This document shows, one piece after another, positions 32,030 to 42,619 of a stretch of DNA of 64,000 bases (position 1 is its first letter; each line of letters begins with the position of its first letter). The position numbers and the translations under genes are program-made. A model generated the notes under the pieces. That model was not told where the DNA came from and ran no database searches. It saw nothing but the letters and a program-made list of their open reading frames with translations. This stretch comes from Pectinophora gossypiella (taxonomy: Eukaryota > Arthropoda > Insecta > Lepidoptera > Gelechiidae): contig NC_065421.1 in the NCBI RefSeq assembly GCF_024362695.1, forward strand, positions 496,001 to 560,000, in the 5' to 3' direction.

Positions 32030-32145
32030 ATAACATCACGCCTGTATCCCCGAAGGGGTAGGCAGAAATGTATTCTGTATACACCCACTCGTCGCCAGCT
32101 ATGTTTAAGTTCCATGTAATAGGGGGCGAGCCTACTGTCATTAAC
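32030..32145 (+). repeat. Dispersed repeat family F
   Basis: CATCACGCCTGTATCCCCGA, GGGGTAGGCAGA and CACCCACTCGTCGCCAGCTA. Confidence 0.6.
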
Positions 32146-32185
32146 CGGATACAAATCCTGGAAATCACGTCATATCGATAATATA

Positions 32186-32675
32186 CAGGGTGTTAGTGAC
32201 ATCGTAACGAAAACTTTGAGGGGTGATTGAGGCCATAATTCTGAGATGATATCAAGTGGAATTTTCCGTCGCAAAAGTATGGAACTGAAAATAATTTAAA
32301 AAAAAACACAAAAATTTTCATGAATATTCAGACTGAAAATTCCACTTGATATTAACTCAGAATCATGGTCTGAACCATCCCCCTCAGTATTCGTTACGGT
32401 GTCACTAACACCCATACCTACTTGTATGGCTACCGTATGTACTTGTGCGGGGTGTAAGTGACATCGTAACGAATACTGAGAGGGATGATTCAGCTGATTA
32501 TTTTGAGTTAATATCAAGTGGAATTTTTCATCGCAAAAGTATAGAATAGAAAATAATTTTAAAAAACTAAAAAAAAAACATGAATTTTGCGACGAAAAAT
32601 TCCACCTGATATTAACTCAGAATCATGGTCTGAATCGTTCCCCTGAGTATTCGTTACGATGTCACTAACACCCTG
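32186..32675. mobile_element. Foldback family J, dimer
   Basis: A 490-bp unit with four alternating arms. Unit boundaries lie near 32300, 32412-32450 and 32570, and the joint between halves reads ACCCATACCTACTTGTATGG. The outer ends are CAGGGTGTTAGTGACATCGT and ATGTCACTAACACCCTG with TATA-type flanks. Confidence 0.9.
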
Positions 32676-32770
32676 TATATTATAATCCGAACATGAATTC
32701 AAACTCACAAAATCGGATTCAGTAGTTTATAGAGCCCGAGTCGGGATTCCAACCAAACTAGGCACTGGCC

Positions 32771-32872
32771 TGTTGTCTTAAACGTTGTACCGGATGAAAG
32801 CCTTCAGCGCTCCCCATTTGTCCGGCCAAGTAGTTAATGCCATCTGCGGTAAATCTACAATAAGTCACGTCA
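32771..32872 (+). repeat. Retroposon family G, 3' half
   Basis: GTTGTCTTAAACGTTGTACC, CCATTTGTCCGGCCAAGTAG and AATGCCATCTGCGGTAAATC. Confidence 0.75.
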
Positions 32873-32899
32873 GGGATTCAAACCCATGACACTAAGATG

Positions 32900-33470
32900 T
32901 AAGCCACGCGTTCTCTGAACAAGGCTATCACGGATTTCACCAATTTCTTATCACTGCATCCATACATCACAAACCATAGGCGTATTTCAACGAGATACGC
33001 AATGAATTTATTACGCCACCACCGCACCATTCCAGTTTATGTCGATTAGAAGTCATTGAAGGCATCATATTCCAATAGAAATATTACACTCGTAAAAGCG
33101 TGTGCAAATAGTAATTCATCTCTGTCAGCACGAACAACTCGCCACCATATAATCAACTGCCTCTATCAAACAATCTTACACATACACGTTACAACACAAG
33201 TTTACCCACGTAATGTTTTTTAACTAATACATTTGACCACAAAACTTTCTGACTAGGTGTATTGTACAGTGTTATGCAAAGGTACATTTCCTCGCGTATT
33301 TCTGATACGTTTATTAGTAACCACGTGTGGTTGGGGGTACAAGTGTAAAGTGCGACCGTACAAGGTCATTTCGTTGCTATTAACTTAATCTAGTCTTAAT
33401 GGTAGTCTATTTGAGTTTTCGAAACTTAATTAATTAACAAATACATAAATAATTTTTTTCGCCTCAAAAA
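32900..33470. other. Intron, no gene seen
   Basis: Single-copy-looking AT-rich sequence. No exon is recognised. Confidence 0.4.
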
Positions 33471-33474
33471 ATCC

Positions 33475-34027
33475 GCAATGCCTGAAAACCAAGGTGTGCT
33501 GTCCATACTCACTTATGGCGGCGAAACATGGCCGCTGACGAAAGAGCTTTTGTTTTTGTCTTTTGTTTTTGACGTGACTTATTATAGATTTGCCGCAGAT
33601 GGCATTAACTACTTGGCCGGAGAAATGGGGAGCGCTGAAGGCTCTCACCCGATACAACGTTTAAGACAACAGGCCTGAGGGTGCCCAGTTGGGCGCAAAC
33701 CTCGGCTCGGGACGTCGTCTCAGAGGGAAAATATTTGAAAGAACTAATCGACCCTAGTGGGTCGATAGCGATAAGCGCTGAATGAGGGAGAGAAACGAAA
33801 GAGCACACTTATAAAATTAGAGTGAGCAGAGAGCGCGCCATGTTAGGCGTCCACCTACCTGGTAGATTGTATACCAAACGTCGAAATTCGGCAACGCACT
33901 AAAGTCGATAATGTAGGTATACGAATCGCTAAGCTTAAGTGGAGATGGGCAGGACACTTGGCAAGACGGGACGAAAATAGATGGACTAAGGCTGTTACTG
34001 AATGGTGGCCAAGGGATAAGGGTACGC
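33475..34027 (+). pseudogene. RTE-like LINE ORF remnant split by retroposon G
   Basis: Before the insertion the frame reads VLSILTYGGETWPLTK. After it the frame reads IRVSRERAMLGV and, further on, IPNVEIRQRTKVDNV, RIAKLKWRWAGHLARR and RWTKAVTEWWPR. These are the conserved C-terminal blocks of RTE-type reverse transcriptases. The frame shifts between blocks, so the copy is dead. It predates the G insertion. Confidence 0.75.
33548..33794 (-). mobile_element. Retroposon family G, complete insertion
   Basis: This 247-bp insert is flanked by the 10-bp duplication ACGAAAGAGC (33538-33547 and 33795-33804). On the minus strand it starts CTCCCTCATTCAGCGCTTAT and ends in an A-rich tail (the T-rich TTTTGTTTTTGTC on the plus strand). 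I see no tRNA, 7SL or 5S promoter box in it. Confidence 0.85.
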
Positions 34028-34099
34028 TCAAAACTGACGCTAGCATTTTCAAGGTCAGCCCAACTGACGTCATACGACCCTGCGTTGCCACTTCGTAAA

Positions 34100-34335
34100 A
34101 AATAAATTACCCACGTTCAATGGTTTTAATTTACTTTGTAAGGAAATTTTGTACTTTTAATAAAAGATTTACGTACACTTTTAATGACTTTGTATACTAC
34201 GTGACAAATATTAGTAATTAATTATACGTATACATTAGTCAGTAATTCAATTAATTTGCAATAATAAAATTCGCGTCCTTAGAATGTTGGAGATACCAAT
34301 TGAATGGTAACACTTACGGTCTTCTTGGACCATGG
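34100..34335. other. Intron, no gene seen
   Basis: AT-rich sequence without recognised elements. Confidence 0.35.
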
Positions 34336-34339
34336 CGAT

Positions 34340-34600
34340 ATCGAGGCAGACCTCGAGCCCGGTGGTCGGATGACATTGTGAGGTACCTACGTCGGAAATT
34401 TTCATGATATTCATGGATATCAGAGATAATAATATGCATCTTTTATCTTTGTTTTTGGGTATAAATGATGACCCTTTTTATTACACTTAGGCACAATTAC
34501 ATCGTCCACCCATTATTGTTCTGATCAAAATAAAGAGATGCAATATAAGTAGCAACATAATTCTTTACATAATGTGATCCAAATTTTAATATCATGAAAC
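34340..34600 (+). repeat. Dispersed repeat family H
   Basis: ATGATATTCATGGATATCAG, CTTTGTTTTTGGGTATAAAT and GATCAAAATAAAGAGATGCA recur at 39955-40150 and 54035-54520. Confidence 0.7.
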
Positions 34601-35025
34601 AATTATTTTATATATGCGTCTGCCATTACATTGTAATTATGTGCCCGTGTAATGGGAAAATAGGTAATTAACACGTTAAAGCTGTACAGCGCCATCTATA
34701 ATTTGAAGACTGTCTGAACGGTTAATAATGTGTTGTGTTACCTACTGTAAGTACAACAATAAAGTGCGCTCGAACAAGGATATTTCGTCCACCCATTATC
34801 TGACATGTAACGCGGGATATTGTTATTATTAGAACCGCGATAAAAAGCAAGGAAGTGTTGTGAGTTACGAGCAATGTTTCCTATTATAGGGCTTTTTGCT
34901 AGAGGGAAAAAATACACCTTTTAAATAAGGTTTGATAAAAAAAATGGAAAATGCTGCTGGAAGCCTGTTGTGTTTGTTTAGTGACGGATTAAATTGAAAT
35001 GTAATTTGTTTTTACACAATCATAC
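34601..35025. other. Intron, no gene seen
   Basis: No exon or clear repeat boundary is recognised. Confidence 0.35.
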
Positions 35026-35026
35026 A

Positions 35027-35115
35027 TACATAAACACACGCCTATTTCCCACCGGGGTAAGCAGAGACTATGGAATTCCATTTGCTTCGATCCTGATACA
35101 CTTCTCTTGCTTCCT
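35027..35115 (+). repeat. Dispersed repeat family E
   Basis: CACCGGGGTAAGCAGAGACT and TTCGATCCTGATACACTTCT. Confidence 0.7.
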
Positions 35116-35397
35116 CCACATTCAATTATTTTTTTAAGGTAATTATTAATTCTAGAAAAATACTCGTTACATGTAGTAATGTTTTAATCCTTAACTTGTC
35201 GTGTGTGTGTTGAATATTTCATAGCTAGCTGCTAAGTTTAGACGGTTACTTATATAAAATCGATATTTGCAAACTCGTAAAAAGTCAGAAGGGCGTACTT
35301 TTCAAGAAAGATTTTCAAGAAACATTTTACATACGGTTAGCCGATGACATATTTTACATAATCATCGCCTTGATAACGACATCGCCTTGGTACGATG

Positions 35398-35482
35398 GCA
35401 GTCTTCTTCTATCGTGTGGGTTGTGAGGTGAATTACCAAGCTCATCAACCCTGGTGTCAGGGTTATTATTGAGCCGCCAAAG
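35398..35482 (-). repeat. SINE family A, tail fragment
   Basis: The reverse strand of the last 80 bases: TCTTCTATCGTGTGGGTTG and GGTGTCAGGGTTATTATTGA. Confidence 0.8.
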
Positions 35483-35694
35483 CAAATCAAATCAAAATCT
35501 TTAAGCAGAAAACTTAGAACTTATTTTCAATCAAAACTGCCTTTTTCCAACGGGTAGCGATTTATCACGAATTTTATCTGGACTGTACTGAAAACTGTAA
35601 AAATTTAAGAATACTCAACAGTGTTGCCGCCTACATTGAGTTTCTAGTTTTTATCCTCATTAGGAATTAATAAATCAAAATGAAGGAAAAGTAC

Positions 35695-35892
35695 TTCTTC
35701 TCTTCTTTCGTCTAAGACCACATCAACCCTGGTCTCAGAGTTATTATTGAGCCGCCAAAGTCCCCCCGGCCGCGGGACCAACTGCTTCCTTTTGGACAAT
35801 CGAGTGATCATTCTGCAATCTCCTAACAGAACTAATGATCACAAAGTGTTTCTTTTTATGTCCCCATCTGGATTTGAATCTGGGGCTTGAAA
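35695..35892 (-). repeat. SINE family A, diverged copy
   Basis: TCATCAACC-like tail, TTATTGAGCCGCCAAAG, GGACAATCGAGTGATCA and the B-box region GATTTGAATC are recognisable but diverged. Confidence 0.7.
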
Positions 35893-36016
35893 GTGCTTTG
35901 ACTTTTCAGTCTTAAGTGTCACTGTTGCAAAAATAGGAAATCTTATGACTGCCCAAAGTCCGCTTTCTAACTTTATAATACTATTCCACCATCTGACCTA
36001 GCCTCTTCTTTCTCAG

Positions 36017-36170
36017 GTCAAGATCCTGGTACCAAACTCGACAGCGGGCATGATCATCGGCAAGGGTGGCAACTACATCAAGCAGATCAAGGAGCAGAGC
36101 GGCAGCTACGTGCAGATCTCGCAGAAGGCGAAGGAGCTGTCCCTGCAGGAGCGCTGCATCACTGTAGTAG
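36017..36170 (+). CDS. ps: pasilla/Nova-like protein, KH2 exon
   Basis: The acceptor ends TCTTTCTCAG and the donor is GTGAGT at 36171. There are 51 codons plus one base, in phase with both neighbours. The product starts VKILVPNSTAGMIIGKGG: the core of the second KH domain with its GKGG nucleic-acid-binding loop. It continues IKQIKEQSGSYVQISQK and LSLQERCITVVG. It matches the Nova/pasilla family almost residue for residue in this part. In the family, KH2 and KH3 contribute to YCAY recognition in pre-mRNA. It is followed by a 2.3-kb intron containing a SINE family B copy. Confidence 0.95.
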
Positions 36171-36464
36171 GTGAGTGCGGCACGTGACGTCATCACCATG
36201 ACGTCGTGACACATGAAGTAGATTGAGGAGCAGCAACGTGAGACGCCGTGATGAGTGGGTTAGTGACGTAACCAACTGAAGCAAGTTGCAGGTTGATCTT
36301 ATAATCTAAAACAAAAAAGAACCATAAAACAATGACATACATTCCATCAAATTGCGCCCCAACTGCAATACAAAAAGAAAACTTATGGAGAATGTCAGGT
36401 TATGAAAGAATAGACACAGTGGAAGGATCCGATTTTGTAACTTTTTTTTTATGTGATTTGTTGT

Positions 36465-36768
36465 ACAGCCTCCGTGGTGGTCACGATCAGGAGATTCGGG
36501 TTCGATTCCCGATGGGGACATTGTCGAAATCACTTTGTGAGACTGTCCTTTGTTTGGTAAGGTCTTTGCAGGCTTTAATCACCTGATTGTCTAAAAAAGT
36601 AAGATCATTCCGTGCTTCGGAAAGCACGCTAAGCCGTTGGGCTACTAGCCCAAACACCACCAACCCACAGTGGAGCGGCGTGGTGGAGTATGTTCCATAC
36701 CCCCTCCGGTTGATTGAGGGGAGGTCTGTGCCCAGCAGTGGGACGTGTATAGGCTGTTTATGTATGTA
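36465..36768 (+). repeat. SINE family B with shortened head
   Basis: The head has a deletion between CCTCCGTGG and TCACGATCAGGAG. The B box GGTTCGATTCCC is intact. The tail ends CCCAGCAGTGGGACGTGTAT and AGGCTGTTTATG with a short TATG run. Confidence 0.85.
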
Positions 36769-36799
36769 TGTGTGATTTGCCGGAACCTTTTTCAACATC

Positions 36800-37305
36800 A
36801 CCGGCGTTGCTGTAACATCGTAACCTCGTAAGAAATGTAAATGTAGCAATCACCTTTTCTGACCTGAACACGGAAGTCTTCAAAAAATGTGAATCGCGCA
36901 ATCATACTTAGTGGCACAAAACTGTCTAGTTTCAAAATACAAGTCAAAATATAGCGTACTTTGTGGCAATTTTGTTGCTCCGTCGCACAACATCTGCCGT
37001 CTTTACGACTTAATAATAGTAACTTACAAGTGGAACCCAAGGACAAACTGAACTACTGAACTATTGGAGTCATTACTAGATGGGATTACTGATTGGGGTA
37101 CAATTTTTCACCAATTTGCTCGGCCATTCGACTTTAATATTCGATTTGCCTCACGCAAAAGTAGGGCTGCCATTTACAAAGTTATAGAACTTGGACAAGG
37201 AGTTGTAAAACTCTGAATTTTGAGACTTAGTACATATCACATATATAATCTGACGCCCGTTAATTTTACGACATGCTTAGAAAGTTTGAGGTTTACGCAG
37301 TTATT
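36800..37305. other. Intron, no gene seen
   Basis: No exon or repeat is recognised. Confidence 0.4.
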
Positions 37306-37310
37306 ATCAT

Positions 37311-37454
37311 AATTAAAACACATAATACCGGCTTCTTGCCGCGTTAATCAGGGACTCCCGATATTTCAACTCTGTTGCAAGTGCCATGACCACGGGACGG
37401 GTTATGAAATCCCTGATTAACGCGGTAAGAACCCGGTATTATGTATTTTAATTA
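37311..37454. mobile_element. MITE family P
   Basis: A 144-bp element with inverted arms of about 45 bp: ACATAATACCGGCTTCTTGC and CGCGTTAATCAGGGA on the left, with the reverse on the right, with a few mismatches. Confidence 0.8.
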
Positions 37455-37459
37455 CGCTT

Positions 37460-38240
37460 AGGAAGAACAAATGGCTCAACGTGTTCTATATTTTTTATTC
37501 GCTCCCAGTACAGCATAGTTGCTTGGTACTTGATTGTAAATTTTAAATAGCTTAAAGATGGTGTTCTAATTAGTGTTGTTGTTGGGTTCAAATCTCGTTT
37601 GAGTGTGATTTTTTGTCGATTCAATTTTCTCTTTGTGAGTTTCCCTAAGCACTGGTGAGTGCTATAAAAACAAAAGTCATTTGGTGTTCTAAGTTTTAAA
37701 TCTTGGTAACTTGATAATTTGACCCAATATCACCCGCTCCAGCCAAAACCCTCAAAATTGGGACAAATTCTGAAACTCGGATGGTTAGCTACCCTAAAAG
37801 AATAATAAACCAATGTTTACGACGACGTTTTTAGCCTGAGATCGCTAGCCGATTTCCAACTCGGCCGTTTTGTAATAGAAATATAGCTAAATATTTCCAG
37901 CTGGAAATGATGGATAGATTTGATTATTGACGTTCAGTACTTTCATTGCATGTTGGTGTGCTGGAGGTCACGCTCGGTCACGCCATGAGCTCCAATATTT
38001 ATGGACTATTGTGCTTTATGGAGAACTATGGAAGCCTAATGTAAACGACTTATTTGCGCCCGGCAAACTGTTTCATGTGGGGAAAATGTAGAAGTTGCTA
38101 AATAAAAACCTGGAAGTTACACTTTTTGGATTTCAATCCGAATATTATTGGCGGCGCATTGGACGGGATGGATGCCGCAATTTTTTTGACTCAAAAATCT
38201 CAAAATTTATTGAACTTAATCCTTTTAAACCAGATATAAA
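37460..38240. other. Intron, no gene seen
   Basis: No exon or clear repeat is recognised. Confidence 0.4.
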
Positions 38241-38244
38241 AAAA

Positions 38245-38330
38245 TAAAAGCGTCTCCACCAACCCGCGCTTGAGCAGCGTGGTAGAGTATGCTCCATACC
38301 ACCTCCGGTTGATTGAGGGGAGGCCTGTGG
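38245..38330 (+). repeat. SINE family B, tail fragment
   Basis: CTCCACCAACCCGCGCTTGA and GTATGCTCCATACCACCTCC. Confidence 0.8.
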
Positions 38331-38480
38331 GACGAACGTTTAACTTATCACGATCTTTACCGTCATAAGATAAACTTGACTTCTGATGTGATGTCATTAT
38401 AATGTATATATATGTAATCTGTGGTGTCCTAAATAATAAATGTTTCTTTCTTTTTTAACTTCTTCTTTTTCTTCTTCCAG

Positions 38481-38641
38481 GCGAGAAGGAGAACAACAAA
38501 AAGGCATGTCTGATGATCCTGCAGAAGGTTGTCGACGACCCCCAGTCGGGGTCGTGTCCCAACGTGTCGTATGCCGACGTGGCGGGCCCGGTCGCCAACT
38601 ACAACCCGACGGGCTCGCCGTACGCCGTGCCCACAACCGAG
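38481..38641 (+). CDS. ps: pasilla/Nova-like protein, KH2 end and linker exon
   Basis: The acceptor is a long pyrimidine tract ending TCTTCTTCCAG. The exon completes the split Gly codon and encodes EKENNKKACLMILQKVVDD, the last KH2 helix. It then encodes the family signature NVSYADVAGPVANYNPTGSP and ends VPTTE. Two donors, 12 bases apart, are both in frame: GTGACC at 38642 and GTGACA at 38654. Use of the second would add VTTE. I chose the first because it gives the shorter, simpler exon; the sequence alone does not decide. The next exon begins on a codon boundary, compatible with either. Confidence 0.9.
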
Positions 38642-38759
38642 GTGACCACCGAGGTGACACGACCCACTCACGCGCACCCCGCGCTACTCTGCTTGCTTCC
38701 TATGCTTTGAAGCGTCTACAGTTCTCTGGAGAGGTTCCTTCGCTTGTCTCGGACACTTT

Positions 38760-39200
38760 CGGATACACTCTTAACACTCTTCTTGAAGATTATCTGCTTA
38801 CTTTGTGATGTAGATGAACACCGGTTTGAACCTAGTGCTTGAATAATAACCGGAAAGGCTCTTACAGCTCAAATTCGGGTTCGAATTACTGAATTCGACT
38901 TTATGAATTTGAATTCATGTTTGGATCATAGGCAATTGATATCACGTAATTTCCAGGATTTGTGCCCGGTTACATGAGACTTAAACATGGTTGGCGAGGA
39001 GTTGGTGTACTGTTTATCGGGTTATAATCAAGCATCGGGTTTAAAAACTGTATGGATGGCTCGCGGTGTACTTGGTAACTACTTATACGCGAAAATATAA
39101 ATTCTCCCCGTTACTTGAAATTAGGTAATAGTTTTGACAAATACAATAGAAGTCATTTGTTGAAAAAGGTACACTGCACGTTCTTTACACTGTCCTTTCC
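38760..39200. other. Intron with a family F fragment
   Basis: At 38900-39020 the order TCATGTTTGGATCATAGGCA, TTTCCAGGATTTGTGCCCGG and ACATGGTTGGCGAGGAG shows the uninterrupted family F arrangement. The rest is unrecognised. Confidence 0.5.
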
Positions 39201-39206
39201 TTCTAA

Positions 39207-39495
39207 ATCATCAGCCCATCAACGTCCCCACTGCTGGGGCACGGGCCTTCCCTATGGATGGATAGGGAGATCGGGCCTTAAACCATCACGCGGGCCCAGT
39301 GCGGATTGGTGGTTATTAACGACTGCTAATACAGCCGGGACCAACGGCTTAACGTGCCTTCCGAAGCACGGAGGAGCTCGAGATGAAAACTTTTTTTTTG
39401 TGGTCACCCATCCTATGAGCGGCCTTTGCGAAAGTTGCTTAGCTTCAACAATCACAGACCGAGCGCGTTTACCGCTGCGCCACCGAGCTCCTCAA
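39207..39495 (-). mobile_element. Composite tRNA/5S SINE family D
   Basis: On the minus strand: GAGGAGCTCGGTGGCGCAGC with the A box, then GAAGCTAAGCAAC, CATAGGATGGGTGACCAC and a short A run. The shared core (about 39339-39376) and tail, ending CAGTGGGGACGTTGATGGGC, follow. It is the longest copy in the window, at about 289 bp. Confidence 0.85.
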
Positions 39496-39553
39496 AATAA
39501 AACCACATATTTGTAACTCTCCGTGCAACAACCTAAGAGTTTCTTATGGTGAT

Positions 39554-39935
39554 AATGGCCCCGATTCCTGCAGACACCGCCTAATTTTATTTTAAGTTAT
39601 ATCCGTCATTTTCATATCCGTCGAAAAGGAAAGGGACGGATGATTCACAGCTCTTAATTTTAGGAAGAATGAGTAAATGAATGAACAACCCGGGCGAATC
39701 AAAAGGTACGTCGCTGGTATGCAATCCGTTTGACGTGCTGTCTACTTAACTGTGTCGGGTTATTGATGGATGTAAAATTTTTAGACGGTTGGTTTAGATT
39801 TGTGCTTAAAATTGACGTGTGTTCCATAAATTTTATGCTTGTCGATTACCCGTCCCTTTCCTTTTCGGCGGATAAGAGAATGACAGATATAACTTAAAAT
39901 GAAATTAGATGGTATTTACAGGAATTAGCACCATT
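39554..39935. mobile_element. MITE family L, complete
   Basis: An element of about 380 bp with long imperfect terminal inverted repeats (over 70 bp). They read AATGG..CCTG then TTTAAGTTATATCCGTCATT and AAAAGGAAAGGGACGG. A half copy lies at 1-110. Confidence 0.8.
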
Positions 39936-39954
39936 GAGGGACTTCACAGGTTAC

Positions 39955-40150
39955 GTTCCCCAAAAACAATAAAGATGGCGCTGTACATATTTTCCTTCGT
40001 TTAACCCTCTAATTTCATGGATAACAGACATATGCATCTTTTATCTTTGTTTTTGGGTATAAATGATGACCCTTATTATTACACCCAGGCACAACACATC
40101 TTCCACTCATTAGTATTCCGATCAACATAAAGAGAAGCAATATAGGTAGT
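39955..40150 (+). repeat. Dispersed repeat family H
   Basis: CTTCGTTTAACCCTCTAATT, TATGCATCTTTTATCTTTG and ATCAACATAAAGAGAAGCAA; compare 54050-54480. Confidence 0.7.
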
Positions 40151-40332
40151 TCAGCGCATATCGCTATCGGCCCACTAGGGTCGATTACTTTTTCAAATAT
40201 TATCATTTCAGATGACGCCCTTAGTCGAGGTTCGCGCCTAATTAGGCACCCTCGGGGTTGTTGTCTTAAATTTTATACCGGGTGTGAGCCCTCAGCACTC
40301 CCCATTTGTCCGGCCAAGTAGTTAATGCTTCG
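40151..40332 (+). repeat. Retroposon family G, nearly complete
   Basis: ATCGCTATCGGCCCACTAGG through GTTGTCTTAAATTTTATACC to CCATTTGTCCGGCCAAGTAG; same order as the G insertion read on its minus strand. Confidence 0.8.
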
Positions 40333-40790
40333 GTTAATGCTCGGGCTTGTTGTCGTCAAAGTTGATCAAGTGAATACCGCCTCGCCGCGCGGTGCGCCGT
40401 TACATAACCCGCGTCGTGTGTGGAACCGCCTTAAGAAAACCGATTCTGGTCGACCCGTGCTCACTCACGCGTAGCTTTCTACAAACTCATAACTTAATTA
40501 ACCTTACTACGTGTATGTCAAAATTTGACCCTTTTAAACTCCCTTCTAATCGATAGGTTTGGTATCGATGTTTTCGAAGGTAATTATAATAACCTGCCTT
40601 CGTAGTATCGAAGCTATTATAAGCAATCCGGTTTTGGATTCAAAACCATATTCCTCTAAATTTATATCTAAATGTTAATTAAAACGTTTCGGTATTTTAG
40701 TGCACTTCGGATAATTATAGCCTAATTTAAAATGGTAATTAAATATATTTTTATTAACCTTTTGAAAGATTACAAAATTGTATGATTACC
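40333..40790. other. Intron, no gene seen
   Basis: No exon is recognised. Confidence 0.35.
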
Positions 40791-40799
40791 TATTGATTT

Positions 40800-40949
40800 G
40801 ATCGCCCTGGCTCTTACTGCCCTGGTTCTACCCGCCCTGGCTCTACTTGCCCTGACTCTAACCGCCCTGGCTCTAACTGCCCTGGCTCTACCCGCCCCGG
40901 CTCTACCCGCCCTGGTAATACCTTCCCTGGCTCTTACCGCCCTGGTTCT
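40800..40949. repeat. 15-bp minisatellite
   Basis: About ten imperfect units of the type GCCCTGGCTCTACCC. The array continues for a short stretch at 41387-41409 after the LINE insertion. Confidence 0.85.
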
Positions 40950-40964
40950 GGTTCTTCGCTCCCT

Positions 40965-41371
40965 TTTTTTTTTTTTTTTTTTTTTTGGTAACGAAGGGGA
41001 AATCCTCATGGATACCTCGCCACCCGGGGGAGTGACGAGGTTATGTCGGACTCTTACCGACTAAAACCCCTCCGATGGCCCTCTGCTGCGCATGTCGGGA
41101 AGCTCCGGGATCTCTAGCGAACGCACCGGTGCTTCCCTCGCGCCTGCTATAAAAAATGCGCGTCCCGGGGTAGGTCCCCACCCCTACGCCATCCCGCATT
41201 TACAGCAACGCGAGGCCATGTCGCGTTGCCGTCCCTCCCGGAGACCGTGTGTTGGGCGGTTCGGGCCCCCGCCCTTACCACCCACGATCTCCAGTGTCCC
41301 CTTTCAGTCGCCTCTTACGACAGGCAGGGGGTACCGTAGCCCTATTCTTGCACCCGGTGCTACAGGGCGGT
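40965..41371 (-). mobile_element. 5'-truncated LINE tail inserted in the minisatellite
   Basis: This insert of about 407 bp is flanked by a 15-bp duplication GGTTCTTCGCTCCCT (40950-40964 and 41372-41386). It ends on the minus strand in a poly(A) of about 20. The reverse strand contains CCTGTCGTAAGAGGCGACTG, a motif common in 3' UTRs of moth LINEs. It is GC-rich compared with its surroundings. Confidence 0.85.
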
Positions 41372-41409
41372 GGTTCTTCGCTCCCTGGCTTAACCCGCCC
41401 TAGCTCTAC

Positions 41410-41770
41410 AGAAATTATTTATTTTATTTTATTTATTTATTTTAGACGTAGTATTAGACGCAGGTTATGTTAATTCTGACTGACTGTTGATGTCCCCATC
41501 AATGTAAATGAAGCCTGAATACCATTTGTAACGGATGACAATGTCACAAAACCCTCTTGTCGGGATTGTGGTTTTGCTGCGTTAGTGGTTTGCGTTCAGA
41601 CTGCGTCAGTCAAAGCGAGTTATCTCGACAATTTGCTGCTGATTTTGGATACTCATTGGTCACTGAAATTGGTTACTCGTGAGCCAATAATCAATTTGAA
41701 TCAATGTGACTATAACAGTCAAACTTAGAAATAGGCTAAGTGACTGAGTCAAAGATAAACGCCTAAACTT
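41410..41770. other. Intron, no gene seen
   Basis: A short ATTTT simple run follows the array. No exon is recognised. Confidence 0.4.
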
Positions 41771-41777
41771 AGTCCCG

Positions 41778-41905
41778 GTTACTATTTACTGATGTAAGTA
41801 CGTAGTCATTACTTGAGTCGCGTCAGGGGCCTTTGGCGGCTCAACAACCCTGACACCAGGTTTGATGAGGTTGGTCATTCACCTCACAACCCACACGATA
41901 GATGA
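41778..41905 (+). repeat. SINE family A, 3' half
   Basis: GTCCCGGTTACTATTTACTG to CACACGATAGATGACC. Confidence 0.85.
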
Positions 41906-42299
41906 CCGAGCTAAACGTGTTGTATGTTTTATTACCACCAACCACTAAGTGCGAATGGTGTTAAACGGTCACAGTATAACAGTGTCCACTAGATAACAGC
42001 TAATGAAAGGCGCGCGTGATCGAGTGGCGCGCGACACTCGTCGACGACACTTGACGCCTATACTGCGACGATTTAGACGCTTTCCGAACACTATTTAACG
42101 CAACTGATACCTATTTTACGGAAAAAAATTGGCATACATAAGCCATCTTCGGGCGCATCAGCGTCGTGCCGAAATCGGTCGGAGATCATCATCATCACCT
42201 ATTTTATAGTCTACGATCTAAGCTAGACAAATAAATCTGGTGTATTTGGGCTCTTCCAAGTTTTTCCACAAGTTTTTTGTCTTTATCATCTCTCTACGA

Positions 42300-42616
42300 A
42301 CGACCTCCTTGGTCCAGTGGTTGAGCGCTGGGCTCACGATCCGGAGGACCCGGGTTCGATTCCCGATGGGGACACATCACAAAAATTACTTTGTGGTCCC
42401 TAGTTTGGTTAGGACATTACTGGCTGATCACCAGATTGTCCGAAAGTAAGATTATCGGTGCTTCGGAAGGCACGTTAAAACGTTGGTCCCGGTTACTACT
42501 TACTGATGTAAGTAAGTAGTCGTTACATGTCAGAGACCTTTCGCCGCTCAATAGTAATCCCGACACCAGGGTTGATGAGGTTGGTACTTCACCTCACAAC
42601 CCACACGATAGAAGAG
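42300..42616 (+). repeat. SINE family A, full length
   Basis: The head includes TTGGTCCAGTGGTTGAGCG and the B box GGTTCGATTCC. Core and tail (CACACGATAGAAGAG) are complete. Confidence 0.9.
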
Positions 42617-42619
42617 ATC

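Noticed and set aside
40770..41009. Arg/Ala-repeat protein frame
   Set aside because: It translates the 15-bp minisatellite and the poly(A) of the LINE tail.
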